Below, piece after piece: positions 27,877 through 36,315 of a DNA stretch of 64,000 nt. Each line of letters begins with the position of its first letter. Position 1 is the first letter of the stretch. Under the pieces are notes generated by a model. The model made no database searches. It was given only the letters and a program-made list of their open reading frames with translations, and was not told where the DNA came from. The translations under genes and the position numbers were made by a program. The DNA comes from a virus. Location: the IMG/VR virus record IMGVR_UViG_3300014499_000004, positions 1-64,000 of that record. One strand, 5' to 3'.

Positions 27877-28757
27877 TATTCTTCGGTGTTAAAGAATGCT
27901 TCTAGTACGTTGGTAGGAAGAGTCGATGCAATTATTTTACTACGATCAATATCATACCTGTAGTCTTGTCCACCGATTTGACCCCAACCTTCCAATGAAC
28001 CATCTGGTGAGGCAGGTTGCGTGACCTTATGAGGTGTAGTACCAACACTCTCTAGGGGAGTCTTACCATAGTAACGAGCCTGATCATAACCATTAAAATA
28101 GTCATCACTAAGAACTGCTAGATCTTCATCTAGTGGTTTACCATGCAAATGGTCTAAGAATCCTCTGGTGTATAGTTCAGAGTCATTAGAAAATTTCTTA
28201 GATGAAGTTTTGACTACATCACCATCAACTACATCACCTTCTTCAATCTTGTTAGCATCAGGGTTATCTTCTGGGCAATGACCGCAGTGAGCTAATTTGG
28301 CCTCAGCAATTGACTTTGGAGTATAGTAATTTTCACATACTGTGCATTGAGGCGAACCATTTTCAGTGACATAAGCGTGAACGATTTTACGTGCTTCTGC
28401 ATTAACAGTTGAACTTAACATTGTAATTGACCCATCTCCTCGACTGGTCTCTCCAGCATCTCCAAATAATTGCTGTTCGGGTGGATCTTCGACATTAATC
28501 TTATAAACAGACTTTGGAGCACTAATATTCCCCGGTGAGGGATTCTCATCGGTATTAGACATATCAGCTAATTTTGTAGAGCCAGTGAACTGATTACCAT
28601 CTTCTTTGGGCTCAGTAATCCCTAGTGGCTCTGGGTTAACAGGGTCCATAGTCGATTTGTGTTCAGGGTCATCCCCAAAGGGTTGGGGCATATACATTTC
28701 GTCGTTTTGTGAAATTCCTTCTGCTAACTTATATAATCGTTGAAAAGTTGTACTCAT
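27876..28757 (-). CDS. Virion-region protein with a Cys cluster, 293 aa
   Basis: Begins MSTTFQRLYKLAEGISQ, closely like the start of the upstream nuclease gene (MTTAFEKLYKLADD). A Cys cluster CTVCENYY ... HCGHCPED lies near residues 135-165. The C-terminal third (FLDHLHGKPLDEDLAVLSDD) looks ordered. The N-terminal peptide may be a packaging or targeting tag, in the manner of T4 capsid-targeting peptides, but that is only an idea. Confidence 0.5.
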   Translation of the reverse strand: MSTTFQRLYKLAEGISQNDEMYMPQPFGDDPEHKSTMDPVNPEPLGITEPKEDGNQFTGSTKLADMSNTDENPSPGNISAPKSVYKINVEDPPEQQLFGDAGETSRGDGSITMLSSTVNAEARKIVHAYVTENGSPQCTVCENYYTPKSIAEAKLAHCGHCPEDNPDANKIEEGDVVDGDVVKTSSKKFSNDSELYTRGFLDHLHGKPLDEDLAVLSDDYFNGYDQARYYGKTPLESVGTTPHKVTQPASPDGSLEGWGQIGGQDYRYDIDRSKIIASTLPTNVLEAFFNTEE

Positions 28758-29641
28758 TATAGTGTCCTTAAGTCTTTTTCTGTAACAATAGTTACAAACT
28801 TACCAGTTTGACGAAGTAGATCAACTTTGTACAATTTAGGAAATTTTTCATAATCATTAGAAGGTTTTGCTTCAAGCCAGATGTCAAACTCAGGAAGATA
28901 AAAATCTGGCATGTAAGTTGTTGAACCTAGGTTAAACCTTTGAGGTTCATATTCCCATTTGACACCATATGAATCAAGTTTTTTAGCAACTCTTGCCTCA
29001 AATTTACTACGCATCTGAACACCATGATATTGAGTAGGAATACCTCTTCCATTTGATAGAGGAAGTTTCATATTAGGGTTAGTAGCCCACTGCCGTAGTG
29101 TGGATTGACGATTACGCTCTCGTTCTTCTTCAGATCTAGTAATTCCGATTTTACTCTCTGAATTTCTCTTATTTTGTTCTTCTGTACGAACTATACCTTT
29201 TGCATTATGCCCATAAATAAATTCTTGATTTGGAAATTTCGTAGTGAATACTTCATTATCGGGACACTTACAGACCTTGTTTATGATTGGATACTTTTTG
29301 CGATTATGACCAGTGATGTATCTAGCATTATATTTGGTCGTAAATTCTTCATGATCTGGACATTCACATATACGAATTTTCAAAAACTCTTCTTCTTTTT
29401 GCTTTTTCCACTCAATCAGCTCTTCTAAGGTAATTCCCATTCGAGAAGCTGTGGCCTTATCGATTTGTTCTTGTGGTTGGGTAATCCCCGTCTTAAACTG
29501 AGTCTCTATACCATCAGGATTATGGCCTTTAATATACTTAGTTTCTGGATTGCCAGAAATCACTTCTTGACTGCAGCGACCGCAAGCACAAATCTTGGGA
29601 TCATCCGCAAGTTTGTATAGTTTTTCAAAAGCAGTAGTCAT
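28757..29641 (-). CDS. Homing endonuclease with PD-(D/E)XK fold and three C-x-C...GHN repeats
   Basis: 294 residues. The C-terminal nuclease has Glu215 (FEARVAKKLDSYG), Asp246 in YMPDFYLP and Glu257-x-Lys259 in WLEAKP, the PD-(D/E)XK pattern. The N-terminal part carries three copies of a roughly 23-residue unit starting with C-x-C and ending in GHN (at about 17-41, 91-113 and 123-146), probably zinc DNA-binding modules. The extreme N-terminus, MTTAFEKLYKLADD, copies the start of the adjacent virion gene. It is a mobile element inserted immediately upstream of that gene. Confidence 0.75.
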   Translation of the reverse strand: MTTAFEKLYKLADDPKICACGRCSQEVISGNPETKYIKGHNPDGIETQFKTGITQPQEQIDKATASRMGITLEELIEWKKQKEEEFLKIRICECPDHEEFTTKYNARYITGHNRKKYPIINKVCKCPDNEVFTTKFPNQEFIYGHNAKGIVRTEEQNKRNSESKIGITRSEEERERNRQSTLRQWATNPNMKLPLSNGRGIPTQYHGVQMRSKFEARVAKKLDSYGVKWEYEPQRFNLGSTTYMPDFYLPEFDIWLEAKPSNDYEKFPKLYKVDLLRQTGKFVTIVTEKDLRTL

Positions 29642-29679
29642 TTCAACTTCTAGTCTGATTTTTAAGTTGTTTTAACTTA

Positions 29680-30432
29680 TTAACTAGCAGGAGGTACATC
29701 AGTGCCATGAACTTCAGCAAGAGCAGTCTCAAGAGTTGTCCAATTAACACGAGGATCGTACTGGTCAAAGATAACCCAGGAATCGGTAACATTGTTCTCG
29801 CGGAAAGCCTTTGTGAAGGTCTGTAGTCCACCCCAAGTTACCAGGGTTCCGTTGCCTATACCACTTGACTTAACATAAAGGGTATCGTGACCATCAACTT
29901 GGGCCATTTCGTTCCATGAACGACGAGGAGAATCATCAAAGTCCTGACTCGCCACGGCACCATCAATAGCAAGGCCAAGAAGAGCTCCACTAAATTCTTT
30001 GGCGAACCAGTCTAGGTACTGTGGTTGTACTTCAGCATAACCATAAATAAAACTTTCTTGAACAGCCCATGCAAGAACTGTTGCATTAGATACACCCTGA
30101 TCTGGATGTGGCCCTGGCTCTCCCTGGGCTATACCATAAGCAAAGTAAGCATCGATTAAACTTGGATACTTGGATGTTCCAAATTTACCGATAAGGCTTA
30201 CATCACCAGTCTTGGCGACGTTGTAATGATCCAATGCAGCAAATCCGCAGTCTCCATATTCTGAGTTCCCATCCATCCCCCAATTATTTTCACCAATTGC
30301 ATGAGTATGATCAAATTTTAAATAACCTGAAACTGGTGTCACCCCATCCACTAATAGTGAAACAGCGTCTAATCTCGGTTCATGGCTTTCTCGTAGTGAT
30401 CCATACCGTCCAGCTTTCATTACCTCTGTCAT
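29680..30432 (-). CDS. Papain-like cysteine peptidase family protein
   Basis: 250 residues. Cys62 in EYGDCGFAALDH is the candidate nucleophile, His182 in DGHDTLYV the base, and VTWGGLQTF (Trp200) follows, the order of papain-like peptidases. The same order with similar spacing to the Trp is seen in the secreted protein at 48364 (Cys45, His128, Trp145), so the two are probably related. The start is preceded by an adequate ribosome-binding site. Substrate unknown: entry, lysis or processing are possible. Confidence 0.55.
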   Translation of the reverse strand: MTEVMKAGRYGSLRESHEPRLDAVSLLVDGVTPVSGYLKFDHTHAIGENNWGMDGNSEYGDCGFAALDHYNVAKTGDVSLIGKFGTSKYPSLIDAYFAYGIAQGEPGPHPDQGVSNATVLAWAVQESFIYGYAEVQPQYLDWFAKEFSGALLGLAIDGAVASQDFDDSPRRSWNEMAQVDGHDTLYVKSSGIGNGTLVTWGGLQTFTKAFRENNVTDSWVIFDQYDPRVNWTTLETALAEVHGTDVPPAS

Positions 30433-31133
30433 AATATTTTTTCCTTTATTCGTTCACGGGCTGCCCCGCGTTTTACATTACAGATCCAGTGAGTTAATCT
30501 CACATTGTCGTAGGTGTGTGATCCACCCATCGATAGCGGCTCAATGTGGTCCACAGACCAGCATTGTTGATTTGGCCATTTTGTTTCAGGGTTAATAGAT
30601 TTATTACAGATTCCACACATCCAACCATCTCGTTCTGCAAGAGTTGATAGTTTTATGTTTTCAGATTCTGACCCATACATAATTGCCCTGCGTTTATGAC
30701 GATAGTTTTTAGCAATCATAGGATTTTTTACTAGCGATTTTTTCGTTCTTTCATTACAGATTTCAACATGAGATTCTCTATATTTTTTGGAAGACTCTCT
30801 ATGATTTTCTTTGACTTCTGGCCTCTGTTGATATGCCTTTTGTCGAGTTGCAATCATTTCAGCATTTTCAGATTTGTATTTCTTCTGATATTCCAAATAC
30901 GGGACCTTATTGCGTTGATATTCAGCTTTCTTCAAGTTTCTCATATGGTCGGGTTTTTCGATCCATCTCCTACTAGCACGTTCTCTATAACATTGTCGAC
31001 ATTCAGCTTGAAATCCAGATGATCTTCTTTTATCTGCTGTAAATTCTTCTAATGGTTTAATATGTTGACATCTAGAACACTGTTTATTGTTTATTCCATT
31101 AATGGTAACGATAGTTTGACTGGGGGATGCCAT
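30429..31133 (-). CDS. HNH homing endonuclease with N-terminal Cys4 domain
   Basis: 234 residues. The N-terminal Cys4 (CSRCQHIK ... CRQCYRER) is typical of phage and intron-associated HNH proteins. A long basic helical linker follows, then the core CGICNK, WSVDHIEPLSMGGSHTYDN and the final WICNVKRG. The His-Asn-His geometry is complete. It ends 4 nt into the next gene. A free-standing mobile nuclease inserted among virion genes. Confidence 0.85.
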   Translation of the reverse strand: MASPSQTIVTINGINNKQCSRCQHIKPLEEFTADKRRSSGFQAECRQCYRERASRRWIEKPDHMRNLKKAEYQRNKVPYLEYQKKYKSENAEMIATRQKAYQQRPEVKENHRESSKKYRESHVEICNERTKKSLVKNPMIAKNYRHKRRAIMYGSESENIKLSTLAERDGWMCGICNKSINPETKWPNQQCWSVDHIEPLSMGGSHTYDNVRLTHWICNVKRGAARERIKEKIL

Positions 31134-31152
31134 TACTAATTATTTGCCTTTC

Positions 31153-31452
31153 TTAGAATAAAGAATCTTGAGTACCGTACTCAAGTTGTTTTGCTGTTTC
31201 TTTATGAGATTTTGATTTTTTGGAATAATCTTTTGCAAGAGGCCAAAGATGTTTTTTTCCTTTTAAAGCATGAGATGTTGCAGCTTTTGTTACATTATTT
31301 GCTAGATTAGATAATTCATATTGCGTTTCAGGCTTTTTTAATTCTTCTTCACTAGCTCCTATACGCCTAGAGTTATAATCTCTAATAAAACTATCGATCT
31401 CATCAAGGTTTTGGTTATTAGCGGATAACCGTTGTTCCCACTTAATCGTCAT
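31153..31452 (-). CDS. Hypothetical protein, 99 aa
   Basis: ATG at 31452 (MTIKWEQRLSANN) is preferred over an upstream Met-rich start at 31473. Both overlap the previous gene, the chosen one by 11 nt. Helical and very basic in the second half (KGKKHLWPLAKDYSKKSKSH), suggesting nucleic-acid binding. No family recognised. Confidence 0.45.
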   Translation of the reverse strand: MTIKWEQRLSANNQNLDEIDSFIRDYNSRRIGASEEELKKPETQYELSNLANNVTKAATSHALKGKKHLWPLAKDYSKKSKSHKETAKQLEYGTQDSLF

Positions 31453-31747
31453 CGTTTTCATCATCATCTTCATTGCTTATATTGTGATAGTGATGACCAT
31501 TTCCGCCAACATGTCCAATATCTACACCGTCTATTCCGAAGAAATAACGCAATAATCTAACAAATTGGAAGATATCAACTTGCGTATTGAATACCATGAA
31601 ATAACCATTTGGTTCTCCACTAAATAAAGTTAATCCATACTCTTTTTCTGGAACCATATCTTCATCTGCAATTTCTTCAGCAAATTCGTGTTCGAAGTCT
31701 TCGTGACTGTCTAGAAACTGTTGCCACGCTTCCTCTTGATCATTCAT
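31442..31747 (-). CDS. Acidic hypothetical protein, 101 aa
   Basis: Strongly acidic ends around a central hydrophobic and aromatic section (YFMVFNTQVDIFQFVRLLRY), with a His-rich patch (GGNGHHYHN). Coupled to the neighbour by overlap. Not recognised. Confidence 0.45.
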   Translation of the reverse strand: MNDQEEAWQQFLDSHEDFEHEFAEEIADEDMVPEKEYGLTLFSGEPNGYFMVFNTQVDIFQFVRLLRYFFGIDGVDIGHVGGNGHHYHNISNEDDDENDDD

Positions 31748-31757
31748 GGTTTAATTC

Positions 31758-33101
31758 CTATCCGCGAAGTTTTAATCGCTTATGTAAAACCTGTCTAACG
31801 ATATTGGTTGATAGAGAATGTGGATGACCTCCACCTTTAGTTCCATCTTCACGAGTGTAAATCGTTTCTGGGTCATTAACCATAATGGCGTGTGGGTTAT
31901 AAAACCCGAAGTGCTTCTTAAAAACATTCTTTAAGATTGGATCATTACTTGATTTGACTTCACGGTGTAATGAGGAGTCAAGAACGGTAGCCAAAGGGTT
32001 CTCATAGTTTGATATTTGACAATGAGGGCATGGGCAAACAGCCACATTACGAAGAGCTCTGGTTAATCCGTTATATTCATCTTGATGCTGCCCTAATTGT
32101 GCTTTATTGTTTTTATCGATGACATGACGAGTTACCATATCATTAACTTGATTGCCTATTTCAGAACTGGCATAATCACCTTTATTATCAAAAAGTTCTG
32201 GTCGTTGTGAGCGTATTCGACCTTTTGCCTTAAATAAGTCATCTGAAGTAGGTGGTTGTATTTTTGTTTTATCGTAAGGCTGAGTCATACTTTGAATGTT
32301 ATTAGCGAGTGTCGTAAATCCCTTGAAAAATGAAGTTTTTTCACCAGCTGAGTCTACAAATAGAGCCTTATTACGCTTTTTAGAATATCCTCGTAGTCCT
32401 CGGTTAATAGCTCCAGTAACATTTGTAATATCTGGAGTAGATTTTTCTTCTGGGAAAGCACCCTTTTCTATTCCATCAATAGTATCTAATAGGTCTCTTT
32501 GTGTATCAAAATGATGAGCTGTTAAATCAGTTAAAGGACTAGTAACTTTACCACTTGACTCATCTCTGCCAACTGGAACACGACTACTTCCATCAGCATC
32601 TTCACTAGTATCAATCTTGAAATAAGGATCTCTTATAAGAGTACCAAACGTTACATGATCTCGGTCAGCATAACCTTTATTTGATAGTCTCTTAAATCTC
32701 TTTTTGGATTGTGAAACAGGTGATGAATCACCAGTATCTTTTGGAACTAATTTAGTGTCATTATATTTAGTAAGATTTTGTCCATATAAACGTTCATCGA
32801 CTTTTCCATTAGTATTCCACGTACCATCATCTGATTGTGCAAGACCTAGAGCAGAAGCTGCCAAGGGAGAAACTGAATAACCGGATTCAGTGGCCTTATC
32901 TAAATACTCACGAGCAGCATACTTACGACGAGACTCAATAATATTTGCTGGATGATTCTTTGAAAGACTAAGACCTGGGTTACCAACTACATTTTTCTGA
33001 ACACGCCGTGTTCTAATCTTTTTAGTTGGTGTTACAGTTTTAGGTGCTTCTTCACTTACTAAGTCATTCTTGGGAGCAATAGCTACCCTGGAGTTAAACA
33101 C
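31758..33101 (-). CDS. Virion-region protein, 447 aa
   Basis: GTG start overlapping the previous stop. Basic N-terminus (KKIRTRRVQK), Ser/Asp/Lys-rich disordered middle, and a Cys-rich spot near the C-terminal third (CPCPHCQ), then a more ordered tail. Related in style to the other large polar proteins of this arm. Function unknown. Confidence 0.5.
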   Translation of the reverse strand: MFNSRVAIAPKNDLVSEEAPKTVTPTKKIRTRRVQKNVVGNPGLSLSKNHPANIIESRRKYAAREYLDKATESGYSVSPLAASALGLAQSDDGTWNTNGKVDERLYGQNLTKYNDTKLVPKDTGDSSPVSQSKKRFKRLSNKGYADRDHVTFGTLIRDPYFKIDTSEDADGSSRVPVGRDESSGKVTSPLTDLTAHHFDTQRDLLDTIDGIEKGAFPEEKSTPDITNVTGAINRGLRGYSKKRNKALFVDSAGEKTSFFKGFTTLANNIQSMTQPYDKTKIQPPTSDDLFKAKGRIRSQRPELFDNKGDYASSEIGNQVNDMVTRHVIDKNNKAQLGQHQDEYNGLTRALRNVAVCPCPHCQISNYENPLATVLDSSLHREVKSSNDPILKNVFKKHFGFYNPHAIMVNDPETIYTREDGTKGGGHPHSLSTNIVRQVLHKRLKLRG

Positions 33102-33595
33102 TATTCTTCTTCCCTATCAAAAGGGCGTCCTTTTTGAGATCTACCTTGATCACCCGAATTGAATTTAGGATGTTCACTAATATCAGTTATAGAACCACTT
33201 GAAGGGGGAGGACCTCCAGTGTAGCCATTTTCATTATAATCAAAAACTCCATAAGGAGAGCGAGTCTCAGGCTGAAATCCAGGAACAGATGGATGATTAC
33301 GAGCAGGCTTATCAGTTTTACGCTGGTTGACGATATCTCTCATTTTAGACATATCTTCAGAGAAGTCATTGACGTTTTTATTATCGTCCGACTGTTCCTG
33401 TTGTTTACGCTCTTTTCGTTCCTTATACTTAGAGATACCAACAGCTGTACCGAAACCAGTAAGAGCAAGCCATGGGAGGTCCTTTACAGAAGGTCCGCCA
33501 GATAAGCCAAAATTGTGTAAGAATTCGCTAACATATGCATTATCAGCGGTCTTTAGGCGATCCCGCCAATTGTTTTTATAATTATTAGTAGTCAT
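33101..33595 (-). CDS. Hypothetical protein with one weak membrane segment, 164 aa
   Basis: A modestly hydrophobic stretch at about 36-54 (SVKDLPWLALTGFGTAVGIS) is followed by a basic, charged and disordered tail. N-terminus MTTNNYKNNWRDRLKTADN resembles other virion-region starts in this arm (SWKERF, LYKLAE). No family recognised. Confidence 0.45.
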   Translation of the reverse strand: MTTNNYKNNWRDRLKTADNAYVSEFLHNFGLSGGPSVKDLPWLALTGFGTAVGISKYKERKERKQQEQSDDNKNVNDFSEDMSKMRDIVNQRKTDKPARNHPSVPGFQPETRSPYGVFDYNENGYTGGPPPSSGSITDISEHPKFNSGDQGRSQKGRPFDREEE

Positions 33596-33637
33596 ATCAA
33601 CTACTAGTTTGAAAAAACTAGTCTATTAAATTAATAG

Positions 33638-33883
33638 TTAGGTTACTTCTTCTCCATCATGAAATTTCCTAATATGATCCCATCTCTCCCAAGTTTCCCC
33701 TTCTTCAGAGACAGATGCGACAACTGATGCCCAAACAGATTCATCTAATTCAATACTAAGTTCCATAAATCTATCTAAATTGGAATCGAAGTGTTCATGT
33801 CTAATACGTACGCTACCACTATTAGTACGAGCAAAGAACCACCCATTTTTAGCATGAAATTCGCTTCTTATTCCTTCGCTCAT
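33638..33883 (-). CDS. Hypothetical protein, 81 aa
   Basis: Compact alpha/beta protein with many Trp, Glu and Ser residues (NGWFFARTNSGSVRIRHEHF). Resembles many phage early proteins of this size. Overlaps the next gene's start by 4 nt. No family recognised. Confidence 0.5.
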   Translation of the reverse strand: MSEGIRSEFHAKNGWFFARTNSGSVRIRHEHFDSNLDRFMELSIELDESVWASVVASVSEEGETWERWDHIRKFHDGEEVT

Positions 33884-34758
33884 AGTTCAATTCCAAATTC
33901 AGGAAGTACCTCTACAATATTCATATAGGCTTTTTTGGGAGTTCCGTTATTATAAACTGTGATATCGGCATCAAAAGAAATTTGGTCAGATGAATGGTCA
34001 TTTACTGGGCCTACACCATCCCGCATAACTCTGATAACTATACCACCACGTCTACGGACCTCATTTGCTTCATTCTCAAATCTTAGATCGGGAATAACTA
34101 GACGAGCTTTATGAGGTTGGGAGAAAAGTGTATTGACCCAAACATCTTCTCCTAAAGCTTTTCTACCGGCTTCAGTCCCAAGACGCTGGAGTAGTTGACG
34201 TACTTCAGTAATTTTTTTAGCTTCTTCCCATCCGAGTCGATCAACGAGATCTTGAGTACGGTAGTATAGTCCCTTATGAAATATAAGAGGATTCAGTTCA
34301 TAGAGTATCTCTTTTAGAGCATCCGCAAATCCATGACGTTCAAAACCATCATTCTGTACGAACTCCTGAGCGATGGTGTCTTTTCCAACGGTTGCGAATC
34401 CACAAAATGCCAAAATTAACTCTTTCTCAAAATATGAGTTATCGGCATCCACTCGGTAGCGATCCAATTTTAGTACATTAGCAAAGTCACTCTCCAGCTT
34501 GGCTCCACGAGACTTCTCCCATCCTGGCATGAAAATAATGGAATCACACTCTAATAGAGCGGCATAGTCATGTTTAATAACTTCCAGATATCTTTCTTCC
34601 GTCATCACTGTATTAGCATCAATACCAATTTCAGCATCAAGTTCAGCAGGAGAAATTATATCCCAGCCCTTGGCTCGCAGGAACTTAGCATTCTCGTGAA
34701 AAGCGGGGTAATTGAATTGTGGATAATTTGACATTGGACCGCTTAAATATGCTTTCAT
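33880..34758 (-). CDS. Fusion: deoxyribosyltransferase-like domain plus P-loop dNMP-kinase-like domain
   Basis: 292 residues. The N-terminal part (about 1-110) begins MKAYLSGPMSNYPQFNYPAF and has CDSIIFMPGWEKSRGAKLE, the pattern of nucleoside 2-deoxyribosyltransferase-like proteins (Glu89 candidate). The C-terminal part has a P-loop GFATVGKDT (120-128), HGFADALKEIL, and DLRFENEANEV, the layout of phage deoxynucleoside monophosphate kinases. Together they could salvage and phosphorylate nucleotides. It follows directly after a second deoxyribosyltransferase-like gene. Fusion of the two is uncommon to my knowledge. Confidence 0.7.
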   Translation of the reverse strand: MKAYLSGPMSNYPQFNYPAFHENAKFLRAKGWDIISPAELDAEIGIDANTVMTEERYLEVIKHDYAALLECDSIIFMPGWEKSRGAKLESDFANVLKLDRYRVDADNSYFEKELILAFCGFATVGKDTIAQEFVQNDGFERHGFADALKEILYELNPLIFHKGLYYRTQDLVDRLGWEEAKKITEVRQLLQRLGTEAGRKALGEDVWVNTLFSQPHKARLVIPDLRFENEANEVRRRGGIVIRVMRDGVGPVNDHSSDQISFDADITVYNNGTPKKAYMNIVEVLPEFGIEL

Positions 34759-34759
34759 C

Positions 34760-35227
34760 CTACAATTCCGTTCTCTTAGCGTTAAGAATAGCTGGTACTA
34801 GGGTGAGTGCCTCTTCGAGCGTGTCAACACTCCATGCCACTAATTGATTAATAAACTCATGATCATGAACCTCACCACGAACCATCAACACAGGAACTCG
34901 AAAAGCATCAGCCCACGCTATTTCCATACATGTTCCGATACTGACCTTCTTTGCATCAGCAAAATTAACGAGGATCAAATCAGATGTTTTCACATCGTTA
35001 CGGTCTCGTCCTACAATACCCTGAGGGAGTGAGAGAGGCCAATCGGTACGACCAATGTGTTGTTTATCGATTGTCTCAAACGCTGCCAAATAATCTTTAC
35101 CTCGTAATGGGCTTAGTCCTTCAATATCCCATGATTCAAGTTCCTTAATGGCATAATCACGCCAATCCTGACCATCTGCATAAGATAATCCAGTTATTGG
35201 TCCTGCTAAATAGACTCTTTTAGTCAT
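34760..35227 (-). CDS. Nucleoside 2-deoxyribosyltransferase-like protein
   Basis: 155 residues. MTKRVYLAGPITGLSYADGQ at the N-terminus and SDLILVNFADAKKVSIGTCM followed by EIAWA match the family (glycine-rich start; acidic residue in GTCMEIAWA). Length fits a single-domain enzyme. One nucleotide gap to the fusion gene. May transfer deoxyribose between bases or act as a nucleotide hydrolase. Confidence 0.7.
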   Translation of the reverse strand: MTKRVYLAGPITGLSYADGQDWRDYAIKELESWDIEGLSPLRGKDYLAAFETIDKQHIGRTDWPLSLPQGIVGRDRNDVKTSDLILVNFADAKKVSIGTCMEIAWADAFRVPVLMVRGEVHDHEFINQLVAWSVDTLEEALTLVPAILNAKRTEL

Positions 35228-35244
35228 TGTTATTATTCACTTTC

Positions 35245-35787
35245 TTAGTTTCTAACATTTAAACTTTCCTCCAGTATTCTTTTAGTATTTTCCATTATGT
35301 CAATACCATCTTTAATATATCTTTTCTCATCATTACTATCTTTTCGGGCAATGACCCAGGATAATACTGTCCATTGTTCATGATCCCAATCATCACTATA
35401 CACTGTCCAGTCAATAATAGCAACTCGATCTAATGTTAGATCATGAAAACTTCTACCGATGATTTCACCTTCCAATGACATTAAACGATCTGGTGGGAAA
35501 TCCCTATTATGTGACTCGTTACTAATTATTATCCTTGGAAAATCTATAGATAATATTTCATCATCACCAAGATCAATTTCTACACCACCGCTGTTATGTT
35601 TTACTATTAACTCATGAGTTGGCATTAGTGCTAGTGGTTTTTCGACAAATGGCATTGCTGCTGAACGAATTGCCTGTTGGCGTGCTTCATCCTCTAGGTC
35701 TACGGCCCAATTCAATACATTATCAAATGATTCTACGCTCAAGGTCCTACTCCTTCCATCCATACAGTATAGCCGAATCCAGTCCAT
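35245..35787 (-). CDS. Hypothetical protein, 180 aa
   Basis: Mixed alpha/beta, acidic (GVEIDLGDDEILSIDFPRI). Two start candidates exist, at 35787 and 35763; both overlap the previous gene, and neither has a clear ribosome-binding site, so the N-terminus is uncertain. No family recognised. Confidence 0.45.
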   Translation of the reverse strand: MDWIRLYCMDGRSRTLSVESFDNVLNWAVDLEDEARQQAIRSAAMPFVEKPLALMPTHELIVKHNSGGVEIDLGDDEILSIDFPRIIISNESHNRDFPPDRLMSLEGEIIGRSFHDLTLDRVAIIDWTVYSDDWDHEQWTVLSWVIARKDSNDEKRYIKDGIDIMENTKRILEESLNVRN

Positions 35788-36071
35788 CCTGTGTCAAGTT
35801 GATAATCAATTTTATCAATAATTTTTTCTAGGTGAGATTCAGTAATAGCATTTATCGGATATGGTTCTTCATTCTTTAGAGAGAGTAAGACATCGAGAAT
35901 TCTCCGTGCATCATACTTATCTAGGTCGGTATGACTTTTAACATGAAGATCGTGTAGTTGATAGCGATCCATATAGTATACTGAATCATAATTCATTCCA
36001 TGTTCGTTAATCATATGATCTGCGAAATCAACCATTGATATAAACTCATACATTTCTGGAATATCAATCAT
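35739..36071 (-). CDS. Hypothetical protein, 110 aa
   Basis: The ATG at 36071 (MIDIPEMYEFISMVDFADHM) is preferred to the longer frame starting at 36158, which would overlap the previous gene by about 95 nt. Helical and acidic with many Tyr, Asp and Met. Function unknown. Confidence 0.45.
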   Translation of the reverse strand: MIDIPEMYEFISMVDFADHMINEHGMNYDSVYYMDRYQLHDLHVKSHTDLDKYDARRILDVLLSLKNEEPYPINAITESHLEKIIDKIDYQLDTGWTGFGYTVWMEGVGP

Positions 36072-36315
36072 TATTTTCCTTAAATAATTTTTCGACCATC
36101 GCAAAGTGTAGGTCAATTGAGCCATTATCATCAATAAACCACCAAGGTTCTGAACCATCGCCTATTAATTGCCAACCAGTTGGGTTCTTGAATTCAGTAT
36201 CATCATCCTCGTAAACAAATGCAATGGCATAACCTCGTGGATGAAAAACACTAGTGTTGATAAGCCACAATAAGCCTCTATCACGAAACTCTTCAAATGT
36301 ATGAACTTCACTCAT
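36064..36315 (-). CDS. Conserved-type small phage protein, 83 aa
   Basis: Contains LLWLINTSVFHPRGYAIAFV and a GDGSEPWWF segment, a pattern I associate with a widespread small phage protein of unknown function. No catalytic motif. Start overlaps the previous gene's stop. Function unknown. Confidence 0.5.
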   Translation of the reverse strand: MSEVHTFEEFRDRGLLWLINTSVFHPRGYAIAFVYEDDDTEFKNPTGWQLIGDGSEPWWFIDDNGSIDLHFAMVEKLFKENND

